Shown piece after piece: positions 26,962 through 35,585 of a stretch of 64,000 nucleotides of DNA (within the stretch, counting starts at the first letter, position 1; each line of letters starts with the position of its first letter). This DNA is from Pseudomonas putida (lineage in GTDB: Bacteria > Pseudomonadota > Gammaproteobacteria > Pseudomonadales > Pseudomonadaceae): positions 2,737,501 to 2,801,500 of the forward strand of contig NZ_CP029693.1 in the NCBI RefSeq assembly GCF_003228315.1, given 5' to 3'. The position numbers and the translations under genes were made by a program. The notes beneath the pieces were generated by a model, which did not search any database, had not been told where the DNA came from, and was given only the letters and a program-made list of their open reading frames with translations.

Positions 26962-27048
26962 CCTGTGGGAGCGAGCTTGCTCGCGATGGTGTGTCAGTCA
27001 AAACATCTTTGTCTGATACACCATCGCGAGCAGGCTCGCTCCTACAGT
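26962..27048. repeat. Paired REP palindromes after phhC
   Basis: CTGTGGGAGCGAGCTTGCTC...GCGATGG faces CCATCGCGAGCAGGCTCGCT...CTACAG. The arms differ by one transition (CTTGCTC against CCTGCTC). Placed directly after the phhABC operon. Confidence 0.9.
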
Positions 27049-27208
27049 TGTTTCTGCGCGGCTATTACTGACCTGTCTATACAATCCCGTCTGTCGAAAC
27101 AAATGGATATAAAAGTCTGTTTGTCATTTCCCGTGCTGTATCCTTGCCAGGCTTTTTGAAAGCGCGGATCTACCAGATCTATCAACAGACTTAGCGAGGA
27201 GCGCAACC

Positions 27209-27340
27209 ATGCACGAGATTCCTAATCTCCCCTTCCCAAGCCTGCACGTACCTGAGCAGACGACCACGCAGCAAGCCGGCGCCCAACAGCCCGAGCCGAA
27301 AGAAGCATCTGACAGTCGCAAGGCTGACAGCGAAGACTGA
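27209..27340 (+). CDS. Small ORF, 43 residues, hydrophilic, unknown
   Basis: Starts MHEIPNLPFPSLHVPEQTTT and ends in an acidic KADSED. It is Gln/Pro/Glu-rich, has no membrane segment or signal peptide, and is probably disordered. The start has a strong ribosome site (GAGGAGCGCAACC before the ATG). I cannot assign a function; a similar small ORF seems common in Pseudomonas, but that is from memory. A perfect hairpin follows 19 bases after the stop codon. Confidence 0.6.
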   Translation: MHEIPNLPFPSLHVPEQTTTQQAGAQQPEPKEASDSRKADSED

Positions 27341-27359
27341 AACACCCGCCGTACAGACC

Positions 27360-27391
27360 GTGTGGAAAGCGCTAACATGCGCTTTCCACAC
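27360..27391. other. Perfect 13-bp hairpin between two small ORFs
   Basis: GTGTGGAAAGCGC-TAACAT-GCGCTTTCCACAC: 13 paired bases and a 6-base loop. No T-run follows on the plus strand, so it is not a standard terminator in that direction. It ends 20 bases before the ATG of the next ORF. It may stop transcription, protect the upstream mRNA end, or act as an operator. Confidence 0.7.
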
Positions 27392-27411
27392 TGCCTGAAT
27401 CGTTACCTGCC

Positions 27412-27594
27412 ATGACTGATGAATTCAACGAAGAGCAAGCCAGCGTCCTGATCGGCACCGCCGAGAAGATGATCGAGATCTGGAATCGCCTCTCTCCCGA
27501 AAAACAGGCCGCGCTGCTCGCCCGCTTCGGCAGCGAAGAAAATGCCCTGGCCGCCCTGGTCACCACGCAGCTGGTGGCACCTGAAAAGCCCTGA
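27412..27594 (+). CDS. Small conserved-looking protein, 60 residues, unknown
   Basis: A helical, acidic 60-residue protein (MTDEFNEEQASVLIGTAEKM, then IEIWNRLSPEKQAALLARFG). No cysteine, signal peptide or membrane segment. No Shine-Dalgarno is visible in the 20 bases before the ATG, and a perfect hairpin ends there. It looks like a real gene because of its amphipathic, biased composition. I cannot assign a function. Confidence 0.6.
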   Translation: MTDEFNEEQASVLIGTAEKMIEIWNRLSPEKQAALLARFGSEENALAALVTTQLVAPEKP

Positions 27595-27697
27595 GCAATC
27601 CGCCTGGCAAATAGTTTTACTTTTTCACCATCCACGGGCGTCTGCGCCGTTATCATAAGCAGCCTATCTAATCCTGCTTTATCGTGGACCTTTCCCC

Positions 27698-28897
27698 ATG
27701 TCTGAAAACCAGCGCCCCTTGGCGGTCACGCTGCAAGTTGTCTCCATCGTCCTGTTTACCTTTATCGGCTACCTGAACATCGGCATTCCCCTGGCGGTGC
27801 TGCCCGGCTACGTCCATAGCGAACTGGGCTTCGGCGCGGTGATCGCGGGGCTGGTGATCAGCGTGCAATACCTCGCCACCCTGCTCAGCCGCCCCTACGC
27901 CGGGAAAATCATCGACAACAAAGGCAGCAAACTGGCCGTGATGTACGGCCTGGCCGGCTGCGGCCTGAGTGGCGTGTTCATGTTGCTTTCGGCCTGGACC
28001 CAGAGCCTGCCGATGGTCAGCCTGGCCAGCCTGTTCATCGGCCGCCTGGTGCTGGGCAGCGCGGAAAGCCTGGTGGGATCCGGCTCGATTGGTTGGGGCA
28101 TCGGCCGGGTCGGCGCGGCGAACACTGCCAAGGTGATTTCCTGGAACGGCATCGCCAGTTACGGCGCACTGGCGGTCGGCGCGCCGCTGGGGGTATGGCT
28201 GGTGGGGCAACTGGGCTTGTGGAGCATGGGCGTGAGCATCGTGTTGTTGGCGCTGTTGGGTCTGCTGCTGGCATGGCCGAAAACCGCGGCGCCGATCGTC
28301 GCCGGCGAACGTTTGCCATTCATCCACGTACTGGGACGCGTGCTGCCCCATGGCTGCGGGCTGGCGCTGGGCTCCATCGGCTTCGGCACCATCGCGACCT
28401 TTATCACCCTGTATTACGCCACCCAACACTGGGATAACGCGGTGTTGTGCCTGAGCCTGTTCGGCGCCAGTTTCATCGGCGCGCGGCTGCTGTTCGGCAA
28501 CCTGATCAATCGTCTGGGGGGCTTTCGCGTGGCGATTGCCTGCCTGTCGGTGGAAACCCTGGGATTGCTGTTGCTGTGGCTGGCACCGGACGCCCATTGG
28601 GCGCTGGCGGGCGCGGCACTGAGCGGCTTTGGCTTCTCGCTGGTGTTTCCGGCGCTGGGGGTTGAGGCGGTCAATCTGGTGCCCGCCTCCAGCCGCGGGG
28701 CGGCGGTCGGCGCCTATTCCCTGTTCATCGACTTGTCGCTGGGGATCACCGGACCATTGGCGGGGGCTGTGGCGGCGGGCTTCGGGTTTGCTTCGATCTT
28801 TCTGTTCGCCGCACTGGCGGCCATCAGCAGCCTGATGCTCTGCATTTACCTGTACCGGCAGGCGCCGAAGAACCGTCAGGCTCGGGACGCGCGCTAA
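27698..28897 (+). CDS. MFS transporter (YhhS/YfcJ-like)
   Basis: A 399-residue major facilitator protein with about 12 membrane helices. The loop 2-3 region, [20 protein letters not shown], is the MFS motif A equivalent. The short N-terminus and general pattern resemble the YhhS/YfcJ (UPF0226) group of putative arabinose or drug exporters; the substrate cannot be read from sequence. Its stop overlaps by 4 bases the end of the convergent arfB gene. Confidence 0.88.
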   Translation: MSENQRPLAVTLQVVSIVLFTFIGYLNIGIPLAVLPGYVHSELGFGAVIAGLVISVQYLATLLSRPYAGKIIDNKGSKLAVMYGLAGCGLSGVFMLLSAWTQSLPMVSLASLFIGRLVLGSAESLVGSGSIGWGIGRVGAANTAKVISWNGIASYGALAVGAPLGVWLVGQLGLWSMGVSIVLLALLGLLLAWPKTAAPIVAGERLPFIHVLGRVLPHGCGLALGSIGFGTIATFITLYYATQHWDNAVLCLSLFGASFIGARLLFGNLINRLGGFRVAIACLSVETLGLLLLWLAPDAHWALAGAALSGFGFSLVFPALGVEAVNLVPASSRGAAVGAYSLFIDLSLGITGPLAGAVAAGFGFASIFLFAALAAISSLMLCIYLYRQAPKNRQARDAR

Positions 28898-29307
28898 AAG
28901 TCCACCTTGCCGCGCCCGGCCTTGATGTTGCCGCGCTTGCTTTTGGCTTCAAGCCGGCGCGTCTTCGAACCGAGGGTCGGCTTGGTCGGGCGGCGTTTCT
29001 TTTCGACCTTGGTGGCGCTGAGGATCAATTCGGTCAGGCGCAGCAGCGCGTCGGCGCGGTTCTGCTCCTGGGTGCGGTATTGCTGGGCCTTGATGATCAA
29101 CACGCCATCGCTGGTGATGCGACTGTCGCGCAGCGCCAACAAGCGCTCCTTGTAGAACTCGGGCAAGGACGAAGCCGGGATGTCAAAGCGCAGGTGTACG
29201 GCGCTGGAGACTTTGTTGACGTTCTGCCCTCCCGCGCCCTGGGCACGAATGGCGGTCAACTCGATCTCGGCATCCGGAATGTGCACGTTATTGGAAATTA
29301 CCAGCAT
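28894..29307 (-). CDS. arfB: Alternative ribosome-rescue factor ArfB (YaeJ), peptidyl-tRNA hydrolase
   Basis: ArfB, 137 residues, releases peptides from ribosomes stalled on mRNA without a stop codon. The catalytic GGQ motif is in [20 protein letters not shown]. The C-terminal tail is basic ([20 protein letters not shown]), which in ArfB enters the empty mRNA channel. Length matches E. coli YaeJ (140). Convergent and overlapping with the MFS gene. Confidence 0.96.
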   Translation of the reverse strand: MLVISNNVHIPDAEIELTAIRAQGAGGQNVNKVSSAVHLRFDIPASSLPEFYKERLLALRDSRITSDGVLIIKAQQYRTQEQNRADALLRLTELILSATKVEKKRRPTKPTLGSKTRRLEAKSKRGNIKAGRGKVDF

Positions 29308-29343
29308 GGGCCGTCGCTACCTCCGCGCTTTGGGCCATCTAAA

Positions 29344-29378
29344 CAAAAATGCCCGTATCCTGCGATACGGGCATTTTT
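29344..29378 (-). terminator. Terminator between the helicase gene and arfB
   Basis: AAAAATGCCCGTATC-CTGC-GATACGGGCATTTTT: a 15-bp near-perfect stem with A and T flanks. On the minus strand it ends the DEAD-box helicase transcript; the symmetry allows action both ways. Confidence 0.9.
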
Positions 29379-29394
29379 TATTCAGCTGCGATGT

Positions 29395-30741
29395 TTATTC
29401 AGCAGCCGGTGCCGCCGGCTTGCGGCGCTTGAGCGGGGCCATGCCGTCCTTGCTGACCAGCGACGGCGCTTCGGCCTTCGGACGGTTGGCGGACTTGCGC
29501 TTGGTCGGGGTCTTGGCGGCGACTTTTTTCTTGTCACCCTTTACGTCGGTCTTTTTCTTCTTGGTGCCGGCGGCCTTGCCCGAAGCCTTGACCTTCTTCG
29601 GTCCGGCGTAAGTGCCCTTGACTTCCTTGATGGTACGGCGCTCGAAGCTCTGCTTGAGGTAGCGCTCGATGCTCGACATCAGGTTCCAGTCACCGTGGCA
29701 GATCAGCGAGATGGCCAGGCCATCGTTGCCGGCGCGACCGGTACGACCGATACGGTGCACGTATTCGTCGCCGCTGCGCGGCATGTCGAAGTTGATCACC
29801 AGATCGAGGCCGTCGACGTCCAGGCCACGGGCGGCAACGTCAGTGGCCACGAGGATCTTCACCCCGCCCTGCTTCAGACGGTCGATCGCCAGCTTGCGAT
29901 CCTTCTGGTCCTTGTCGCCGTGCAGCACGAACGCCTTGTATTCCTGCGCCACCAGGCGACCGTAGATACGGTCGGCCATGGCCCGGGTGTTGGTGAAGAT
30001 AATGGCCTTCTGATAGGTCTCGTTGGCCAGCAGCCAATTGACGATCTGTTCTTTGTGCTGGTTGTGGTCAGCGGTGATGATTTGCTGACGGGTCGTTTCG
30101 TTCAGTTGGCTGACCGCATTGAGTTGCAGGTGCTCAGGGTTGTTCAGGACCTTGGCAACCATTTCGCGCAGCCCCGAACCACCGGTGGTGGCGGAGAACA
30201 GCATGGTTTGCTGGCGGTTCGGGCATTCGTCCACCAGGCGCTGCACGTCATCGGCGAAACCCATGTCGAGCATGCGGTCCGCTTCGTCGAGTACCAGTAC
30301 TTCGACTTCCTTGAGGTCCAGGTTGCCGGCGTTTAGTTGCTCGATCATCCGGCCCGGCGTACCGATCAGGATATCCGGCACCTTGCGCAGCATGGCGGCC
30401 TGGACCTTGAAGTCTTCACCACCAGTGATCAAGCCGGCTTTGATGAAGGTGAACTGCGAAAAGCGTTCCACTTCCTTCAAGGTCTGCTGGGCCAGTTCGC
30501 GGGTCGGCAGCAGGATCAGGGTCTTGATGCTGACGCGGATTTTCGCCGGGCCGATCAGGCGATTGAGGATCGGCAGGACAAAGGCCGCGGTCTTGCCGCT
30601 ACCGGTTTGCGCCGTCACCCGCAGGTCACGCCCCTGGAGCGCCAGCGGAATGGCCGCTGCTTGCACAGGCGTTGGCTCGACAAATTTCAGTTCGGCCACG
30701 GCTTTGAGCAGGCGTTCGTGCAGGGCGAATTCGGAAAACAC
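29395..30741 (-). CDS. DEAD-box ATP-dependent RNA helicase
   Basis: A 448-residue RNA helicase of the SrmB/RhlE type. Motifs in order: Q motif region (FVEPTPVQAAAIPLALQGRD), I (AQTGSGKT), Ia (PTRELAQQ), II (LVLDEADRMLDMGF), III (FSATTG) and VI (HRIGRTGRAG). The C-terminal ~80 residues are very basic with Lys runs, typical of an RNA-binding tail. I chose the GTG at 30741, with GAGG 8 bases before it, because homologues begin at FSEFALHERL. An upstream start would add 27 unlike residues. Confidence 0.93.
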   Translation of the reverse strand: MFSEFALHERLLKAVAELKFVEPTPVQAAAIPLALQGRDLRVTAQTGSGKTAAFVLPILNRLIGPAKIRVSIKTLILLPTRELAQQTLKEVERFSQFTFIKAGLITGGEDFKVQAAMLRKVPDILIGTPGRMIEQLNAGNLDLKEVEVLVLDEADRMLDMGFADDVQRLVDECPNRQQTMLFSATTGGSGLREMVAKVLNNPEHLQLNAVSQLNETTRQQIITADHNQHKEQIVNWLLANETYQKAIIFTNTRAMADRIYGRLVAQEYKAFVLHGDKDQKDRKLAIDRLKQGGVKILVATDVAARGLDVDGLDLVINFDMPRSGDEYVHRIGRTGRAGNDGLAISLICHGDWNLMSSIERYLKQSFERRTIKEVKGTYAGPKKVKASGKAAGTKKKKTDVKGDKKKVAAKTPTKRKSANRPKAEAPSLVSKDGMAPLKRRKPAAPAAE

Positions 30742-30933
30742 GGGTGCTACCTCGAAGAAATGCAAAAAATCAGCTGCATAGGGTAACGGTTTCGAGCGCG
30801 TAGGCCGAGTTTCTTTATGCAATCGGCAGCAAACAGTGGCTTTTTTGTTGCCTGATTTGTCATCGACCGTAATAGAAAGTGTCTTAAATGCTCTAATCGC
30901 CCGTCGCGTCTTACAGAAGAATCGTTTCTACCC

Positions 30934-32232
30934 ATGGATATCAAACAGCTCTGGCTCAACATCCAAGACCTTTGGGGCACCCTCGAACAGCACCCGCTGC
31001 TGCAAGCCAGCCTGGCCCTGGTCGTGCTTTTGGTCATCGCGCTGATGCTCGGACGAGTGGCACGCTACCTGATCCTGCATGCCAGCCGAATGCTCGGCCG
31101 TCAGCCAGCCCTGCACTGGATCAACGACTTTCGCCATAACAAGGTGTTTCAGCGCCTGGCACAAATGACGCCATCGCTGGTGATCCAGTTCGGCCTGCAC
31201 CTGGTGCCGGAACTGAGTAAAACCGCGCTGAATTTCCTCGGAAACGTAGCGCTGGCGTTCACCATTCTGTTCCTGGTGCTGGCCATCAGCGCCCTGCTCA
31301 ATGCCTTGCTGGACATCTACGCCCGTACCGAACACGCGCGCACCCGCTCGATCAAAGGCTACGTGCAACTGGCGAAGATGGTTTTGTACGTGTTTGGCGC
31401 GATCATCATTGTCGCCACCCTGATCGACCGCTCGCCCTTGTTGCTGCTGTCAGGTCTGGGTGCCATGTCGGCGGTAATCCTGTTGGTCTACAAGGACACG
31501 CTGCTGTCGTTCGTCGCCAGCGTGCAGTTGACCAGCAATGACATGCTGCGGGTCGGCGACTGGATCGAAATGCCGCAGGTGGGTGCCGATGGCGATGTGG
31601 TGGACATCACCTTGCACACCGTCAAAGTGCAGAATTTTGACAAGACAATTGTGTCGATCCCTACCTGGCGCCTGATGTCCGAATCGTTCAAGAACTGGCG
31701 CGGCATGCAGCAGTCCGGTGGTCGACGGATCAAGCGCTCCCTGTTCATCGATGCCAGTGGCGTGCGCTTCATCCGTGATGACGAAGAGCAAAAACTGTCC
31801 CAGGTACACTTGCTGACCGACTACATCAGCCGCAAACAGGCCGAACTCAAGGCCTGGAACGAAGCCCAGGGGAATGTCGCGGCGATGTCAGCCAACCGTC
31901 GACGCATGACCAATATCGGCACGTTCCGCGCCTATGCGCTGGCGTATCTGAAGAGCCACCCGGAGGTTCAGCCGAACATGACCTGCATGGTCCGGCAGAT
32001 GCAGACGACGGCCCAAGGCATCCCGCTGGAAATCTACTGTTTCACCCGCACCACGGCGTGGGCGGATTACGAGCGGATTCAGGGGGATATTTTTGATTAC
32101 CTGCTGGCGGTGTTGCCGGAGTTTGGCTTGAGCCTTTATCAGCAGCCCAGCGGTACGGATCTACGGGCCGGGTTGTTGCCGGCGGTGTTGGGGGCGAGTC
32201 ATATCCCCGAGCCTGAAAAACACATTATGTAA
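30934..32232 (+). CDS. YbdG-like mechanosensitive ion channel (MscS family)
   Basis: A 432-residue MscS-superfamily channel of the larger YbdG/MscM type. Membrane helices are near 25-42, 80-98, 100-125, 145-160 and 170-190. The conserved pore-to-beta junction reads LVYKDTLLSFVASVQLTSND, then MLRVGDWIEMP, and FDKTIVSIPTWRLMSE is the beta-domain signature. It releases solutes on hypo-osmotic stress. Single gene, divergent from the helicase. Confidence 0.92.
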   Translation: MDIKQLWLNIQDLWGTLEQHPLLQASLALVVLLVIALMLGRVARYLILHASRMLGRQPALHWINDFRHNKVFQRLAQMTPSLVIQFGLHLVPELSKTALNFLGNVALAFTILFLVLAISALLNALLDIYARTEHARTRSIKGYVQLAKMVLYVFGAIIIVATLIDRSPLLLLSGLGAMSAVILLVYKDTLLSFVASVQLTSNDMLRVGDWIEMPQVGADGDVVDITLHTVKVQNFDKTIVSIPTWRLMSESFKNWRGMQQSGGRRIKRSLFIDASGVRFIRDDEEQKLSQVHLLTDYISRKQAELKAWNEAQGNVAAMSANRRRMTNIGTFRAYALAYLKSHPEVQPNMTCMVRQMQTTAQGIPLEIYCFTRTTAWADYERIQGDIFDYLLAVLPEFGLSLYQQPSGTDLRAGLLPAVLGASHIPEPEKHIM

Positions 32233-32246
32233 GCACGGCCACGTCT

Positions 32247-32339
32247 CTGTAGGAGCAAGGCTTGCCCGCGATGGCGTAGTGTCAATCGAAATCATCGTTT
32301 CCTGACGCACCGCCATCGCGGGCAAGCCTCGCTCCTACG
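32247..32339. repeat. Paired REP palindromes after the channel gene
   Basis: TGTAGGAGCAAGGCTTGCCC...GCGATGG faces CCATCGCGGGCAAGCCTCGC...CTACG. The arms use the AAGGCTTGCCCGCG variant. One arm base is mutated (CCTCGCTCC) compared with its partner. Confidence 0.9.
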
Positions 32340-33204
32340 AAGAGCGGACTGCAGCGGGCCTGATGCCGAGTCGGCTGATCCACACCGCCAACAGAATCAC
32401 CGACCCGCCCAGCAGCAACCGCCCCAATTCCTCGTGCTGATTCCAGATCAGCAGATTGATCAGCAAGCCCACCGGCACATGCAGGTTGTTCATCACTGCC
32501 AGTGTCCCGCCGTTGACCAGGCAGGCACCTTTGTTCCACCAATAAAGCCCCAGTGCGGTCGATACCAGGCCGAGGAACAACAGCACGCCCCATTGCAGTG
32601 GCGCTTCCGGCAGGAAGTTCTGTTTGCCGAACAACAGGAATGCCGGCAATGCCACCGCCAGCGCGCCGAGATAGAAATAGCCGAAGCGCCGGTAGTGCGG
32701 CAGGTCGCTCGGGTGGCGCGCCACCAGATGCTTGTACAGCACCTGTCCGGCGGCATAAGTGAAGTTGGCCAGCTGCAGCAGCAGGAAACCCATGAAGAAG
32801 TCCGGATTGATACGGTCATAACGAATCACCGCCGCCCCCGCGACCGCCACCAGCGCCGCGATCAAGGCCCAAGGATTGAAGCGCCGGTTCAACGCATCTT
32901 CGATCAGCGTCACGTGCAACGGCGTAAGGATGGTGAACAGCAACACCTCCGGGACCGTCAGAACGCGGAAACTCAGGTACAGACAGACGTAGGTCACGCC
33001 GAACTGCAATGCACCGATCAGCAGCATGCCGCGCATGAACGCCGGTTCCACCGACCGCCAGCGCGTCAACGGAATGAATACCAGCCCCGCCAGCAGCACG
33101 CGCACCAGCACCGCGAAGTAACTGTCGACATGACCGGCCAGGTACTCGCCGATCAAACTGAAGGAAAACGCCTGAATCAGCGTGACAAAAAGTAGATAGC
33201 CCAT
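32335..33204 (-). CDS. EamA-family (DMT) transporter
   Basis: A 289-residue, 10-helix drug/metabolite transporter superfamily protein with two EamA repeats. The protein starts MGYLLFVTLIQAFSFSLIGE after GAGG, 6 bases before the ATG. The second repeat has VSTALGLYWWNKGACLVNGG, a conserved stretch of the family. Likely exports or imports small metabolites such as amino acids or carboxylates; substrate unknown. Its 3' end touches a REP element. Confidence 0.85.
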   Translation of the reverse strand: MGYLLFVTLIQAFSFSLIGEYLAGHVDSYFAVLVRVLLAGLVFIPLTRWRSVEPAFMRGMLLIGALQFGVTYVCLYLSFRVLTVPEVLLFTILTPLHVTLIEDALNRRFNPWALIAALVAVAGAAVIRYDRINPDFFMGFLLLQLANFTYAAGQVLYKHLVARHPSDLPHYRRFGYFYLGALAVALPAFLLFGKQNFLPEAPLQWGVLLFLGLVSTALGLYWWNKGACLVNGGTLAVMNNLHVPVGLLINLLIWNQHEELGRLLLGGSVILLAVWISRLGIRPAAVRSS

Positions 33205-33264
33205 GCTCGCCTCGTTTCGAATGGCGGCGACGATAGCGGGTTTTGCTGTCGATCGCACCACCTC

Positions 33265-33357
33265 CTGTAGGAGCAAAGCTTGCTCGCGATGGCTGAGTGT
33301 CAGTCCACATTGATGCAACTGATCCAGTGCTATCGCGAGCAAGCTTTGCTCCTACAG
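33265..33357. repeat. Paired REP palindromes upstream of the EamA gene
   Basis: CTGTAGGAGCAAAGCTTGCT...CGCGATGG faces TATCGCGAGCAAGCTTTGCT...CTACAG. Both arms carry the AAAGCTTGCTC variant, so they match each other better than other REPs. Confidence 0.9.
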
Positions 33358-33387
33358 AAGGAGGCGCGGATTCATCAAATCACGGGC

Positions 33388-33425
33388 AAAAAAAAGCCCG
33401 ATCTCGCTAAAGCGTTCAATCGGGC
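33388..33425 (-). terminator. Terminator after azoR
   Basis: On the minus strand GCCCGAT...ATCGGGC encloses a loop with an inner pairing (AACGCTTTAGCG), then eight T residues. It ends the azoR transcript. Confidence 0.85.
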
Positions 33426-33532
33426 CAACGCACTCAGGAGCAGAAGTGCAAGGGGAGATTCGATGCGCGTACAGGCTTGAAGGGTTGCGCCAGGTCACTA
33501 GACCATCCGGTGATTATCTGGCGATTAACACA

Positions 33533-34132
33533 TCAGGCCACTTGGGAAAGCCGGGCGTTCGCCTGATTCAGGCCTTTCTCCTGGAAGTCGCCACCCAGGT
33601 TCATGCCCTCGGCGTGGATGAACGTCACGTCGTGGATGCCGATGAAGCCCATGACCTGACGCAGGTAAGGTTCCTGGTGGTCGGCGGTGCTGCCGGCGTA
33701 AATCCCGCCACGAGCGGTCAGGACGTAGGCGCGCTTGCCGCTGAGCAAACCCTGTGGACCGGTTTCGGTGTACTTGAAGGTCACGCCGGCACGCAGTACA
33801 TGGTCGAGCCAGGCCTTGAGAGTGCTCGGAATCGCAAAGTTGTACATCGGCGCGGCCATGACCAGCACGTCGGCGGCCAGCAGCTCATCAGTCAGCTGGT
33901 TTGAGCGTTCCAGGGACAGCTGTTCGATGTCATTGCGCTGATCGGCGGGCTTCATCCAGCCGCCCAACAGGTTGATGTCCAGGTGCGGCACCGGGTTGAC
34001 GGCCAGATCACGGACGGTGATCTCGTCCTTCGGGTGCGCGGCTTTCCACTGATTGATGAAGGTCTGGGTCAGTTGACGGGAAATCGAGTCTTGCTGACGG
34101 GCGCTGCTTTCGATGATCAGGACGCGGGACAT
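33533..34132 (-). CDS. azoR: FMN-dependent NADH azoreductase AzoR
   Basis: A 199-residue flavodoxin-fold NAD(P)H-quinone/azo reductase. It reduces azo compounds and quinones with FMN. Conserved parts are the phosphate loop ESSARQQDSISRQL, the FMN-contact stretch MAAPMYNFAIPSTLKAWLDH and ARGGIYAGS. Length matches the family (about 200). Single gene with its own terminator. Confidence 0.95.
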   Translation of the reverse strand: MSRVLIIESSARQQDSISRQLTQTFINQWKAAHPKDEITVRDLAVNPVPHLDINLLGGWMKPADQRNDIEQLSLERSNQLTDELLAADVLVMAAPMYNFAIPSTLKAWLDHVLRAGVTFKYTETGPQGLLSGKRAYVLTARGGIYAGSTADHQEPYLRQVMGFIGIHDVTFIHAEGMNLGGDFQEKGLNQANARLSQVA

Positions 34133-34282
34133 GGTTTGTAGGCTCCATCTGAGAATGCTGTAAGGCGATGGAGTGAAGGTTAAACAGCGTCATATCGATA
34201 AAAAAGCGCAAATAACTGCTATAACCGATCAATAAATTCGTTTATAAGCGGAGCATGGCTGGCGAACCTGCTCCGCTGGAGG

Positions 34283-34597
34283 TCATTGCGGCTTGCAGGT
34301 CATGCTGATGTACAGCTTGATGATCTTGCGATTGAACTTGGCGGAAAGGTCCGCGCTTTTACCGGCAGCCAGATTGATCCGACGGGTCTTTGGCGACTCG
34401 GGACCATTGCGAAACACCACCGCGCAGTCGGCAGCGACATCGCCGTAGTTGTTCACGGTGATGGAGCCCATGTCGTAATCGGTGGCGTAAGTGGTGTAGT
34501 CGATCTTCAGGCCATTGAGTTCTTTTTGTACGTCGATCGGGTAGGCAAAGGCCGTCAGCGGCAACATCGCCAGCAAACTCAAACAGATTTTTTTCAT
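34283..34597 (-). CDS. Small secreted protein, unknown function
   Basis: A 104-residue protein with a clear Sec signal peptide (MKKICLSLLAMLPLTAFA). The mature part has two cysteines far apart (in ADCAVVF and near the C-terminus, MTCKPQ) that could form a disulfide. Beta-rich pattern with YTTYATDYDMGSITVNNYGD. Similar Pseudomonas proteins are often named 3-phosphoglycerate kinase in databases, which is plainly wrong for this size. Divergent from the LysR gene, 50 bases away. Confidence 0.85.
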   Translation of the reverse strand: MKKICLSLLAMLPLTAFAYPIDVQKELNGLKIDYTTYATDYDMGSITVNNYGDVAADCAVVFRNGPESPKTRRINLAAGKSADLSAKFNRKIIKLYISMTCKPQ

Positions 34598-34647
34598 GCA
34601 GCAGTCTCCAATAAGAACTGCGCAGCTTAGGACAACAGGAGCCCATC

Positions 34648-35571
34648 ATGAAAGCGCCCCGCGTGACCCTTGATCAATGGCGAACGCTTCAGGCCGTGGT
34701 CGACCACGGTGGCTTCGCCCAGGCCGCCGAGGCACTGCACCGTTCGCAATCGTCGGTCAGCTACACCGTGGCGCGCATGCAGGATCAGCTCGGCGTGCCG
34801 CTGCTGCGCATCGACGGGCGCAAGGCAGTGCTGACTGAAGCCGGCGGCGTTTTGTTGCGTCGCTCCCGGCAACTGGTGAAACAGGCCAGCCAGCTGGAAG
34901 ACCTGGCCCATCACATGGAGCAAGGCTGGGAAGCCGAAGTGCGATTGGTGGTGGACGCAGCGTACCCCAGCGCCCGCCTCGTCCGCGCCCTGACCGCCTT
35001 CATGCCGCAAAGCCGCGGCTGTCGGGTGCGTCTGCGCGAAGAGGTGTTGTCAGGCGTCGAAGAGGTATTGCTCGAAGGCGTGGCCGACCTGGCCATCAGC
35101 GGTTTCAGCATTCCCGGCTACCTGGGCGCGGAGTTGAGCGACGTCGAGTTCGTCGCGGTGGCCCACCCGGAACACCCGTTGCACCGGCTCAATCGCGAGC
35201 TGAATTTCCAGGACCTGGAAAGCCAGCTGCAGGTGGTGATCCGCGACTCCGGTCGCCAGCAACCCCGGGACGTCGGCTGGCTGGGCGCCGAGCAACGCTG
35301 GACCGTCGGCAGCCTGGCCACTGCCGCGACGTTCGTCGGCAGCGGCCTGGGCTTTGCCTGGCTGCCACGGCACATGATCGAACGAGAACTCAAGGAAGGT
35401 ACGCTCAAGCTGCTACCTTTGGATCAGGGCGGCAGCCGAAACCCGAGTTTTTACCTGTACTCGAACAAGGACAAACCCCTGGGGCCGGCCACGCAGATCC
35501 TCATCGAACTGCTGCGTACCTTCGACACCGCGCCGCTGGACGCACCGTTCGCCGCCCCTGAACAAGCCTGA
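34648..35571 (+). CDS. LysR-type transcriptional regulator
   Basis: A 307-residue LysR family protein. The N-terminal winged helix-turn-helix is TLDQWRTLQAVVDHGGFAQA, then AEALHRSQSSVSYTVARMQD. A linker helix and a periplasmic-binding-like effector domain (about 90-295) follow. It is divergent from the small secreted-protein gene and upstream of the alpha/beta hydrolase gene, either of which could be a target. Effector unknown. Confidence 0.93.
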   Translation: MKAPRVTLDQWRTLQAVVDHGGFAQAAEALHRSQSSVSYTVARMQDQLGVPLLRIDGRKAVLTEAGGVLLRRSRQLVKQASQLEDLAHHMEQGWEAEVRLVVDAAYPSARLVRALTAFMPQSRGCRVRLREEVLSGVEEVLLEGVADLAISGFSIPGYLGAELSDVEFVAVAHPEHPLHRLNRELNFQDLESQLQVVIRDSGRQQPRDVGWLGAEQRWTVGSLATAATFVGSGLGFAWLPRHMIERELKEGTLKLLPLDQGGSRNPSFYLYSNKDKPLGPATQILIELLRTFDTAPLDAPFAAPEQA

Positions 35572-35585
35572 CACGGAGTGTATGC

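Larger units (their letters stand above)
33205..33532. other. Intergenic region between azoR and the EamA gene
   Basis: About 330 bases without a gene. It holds a REP pair and the azoR terminator; no other motif was recognised. Confidence 0.8.
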
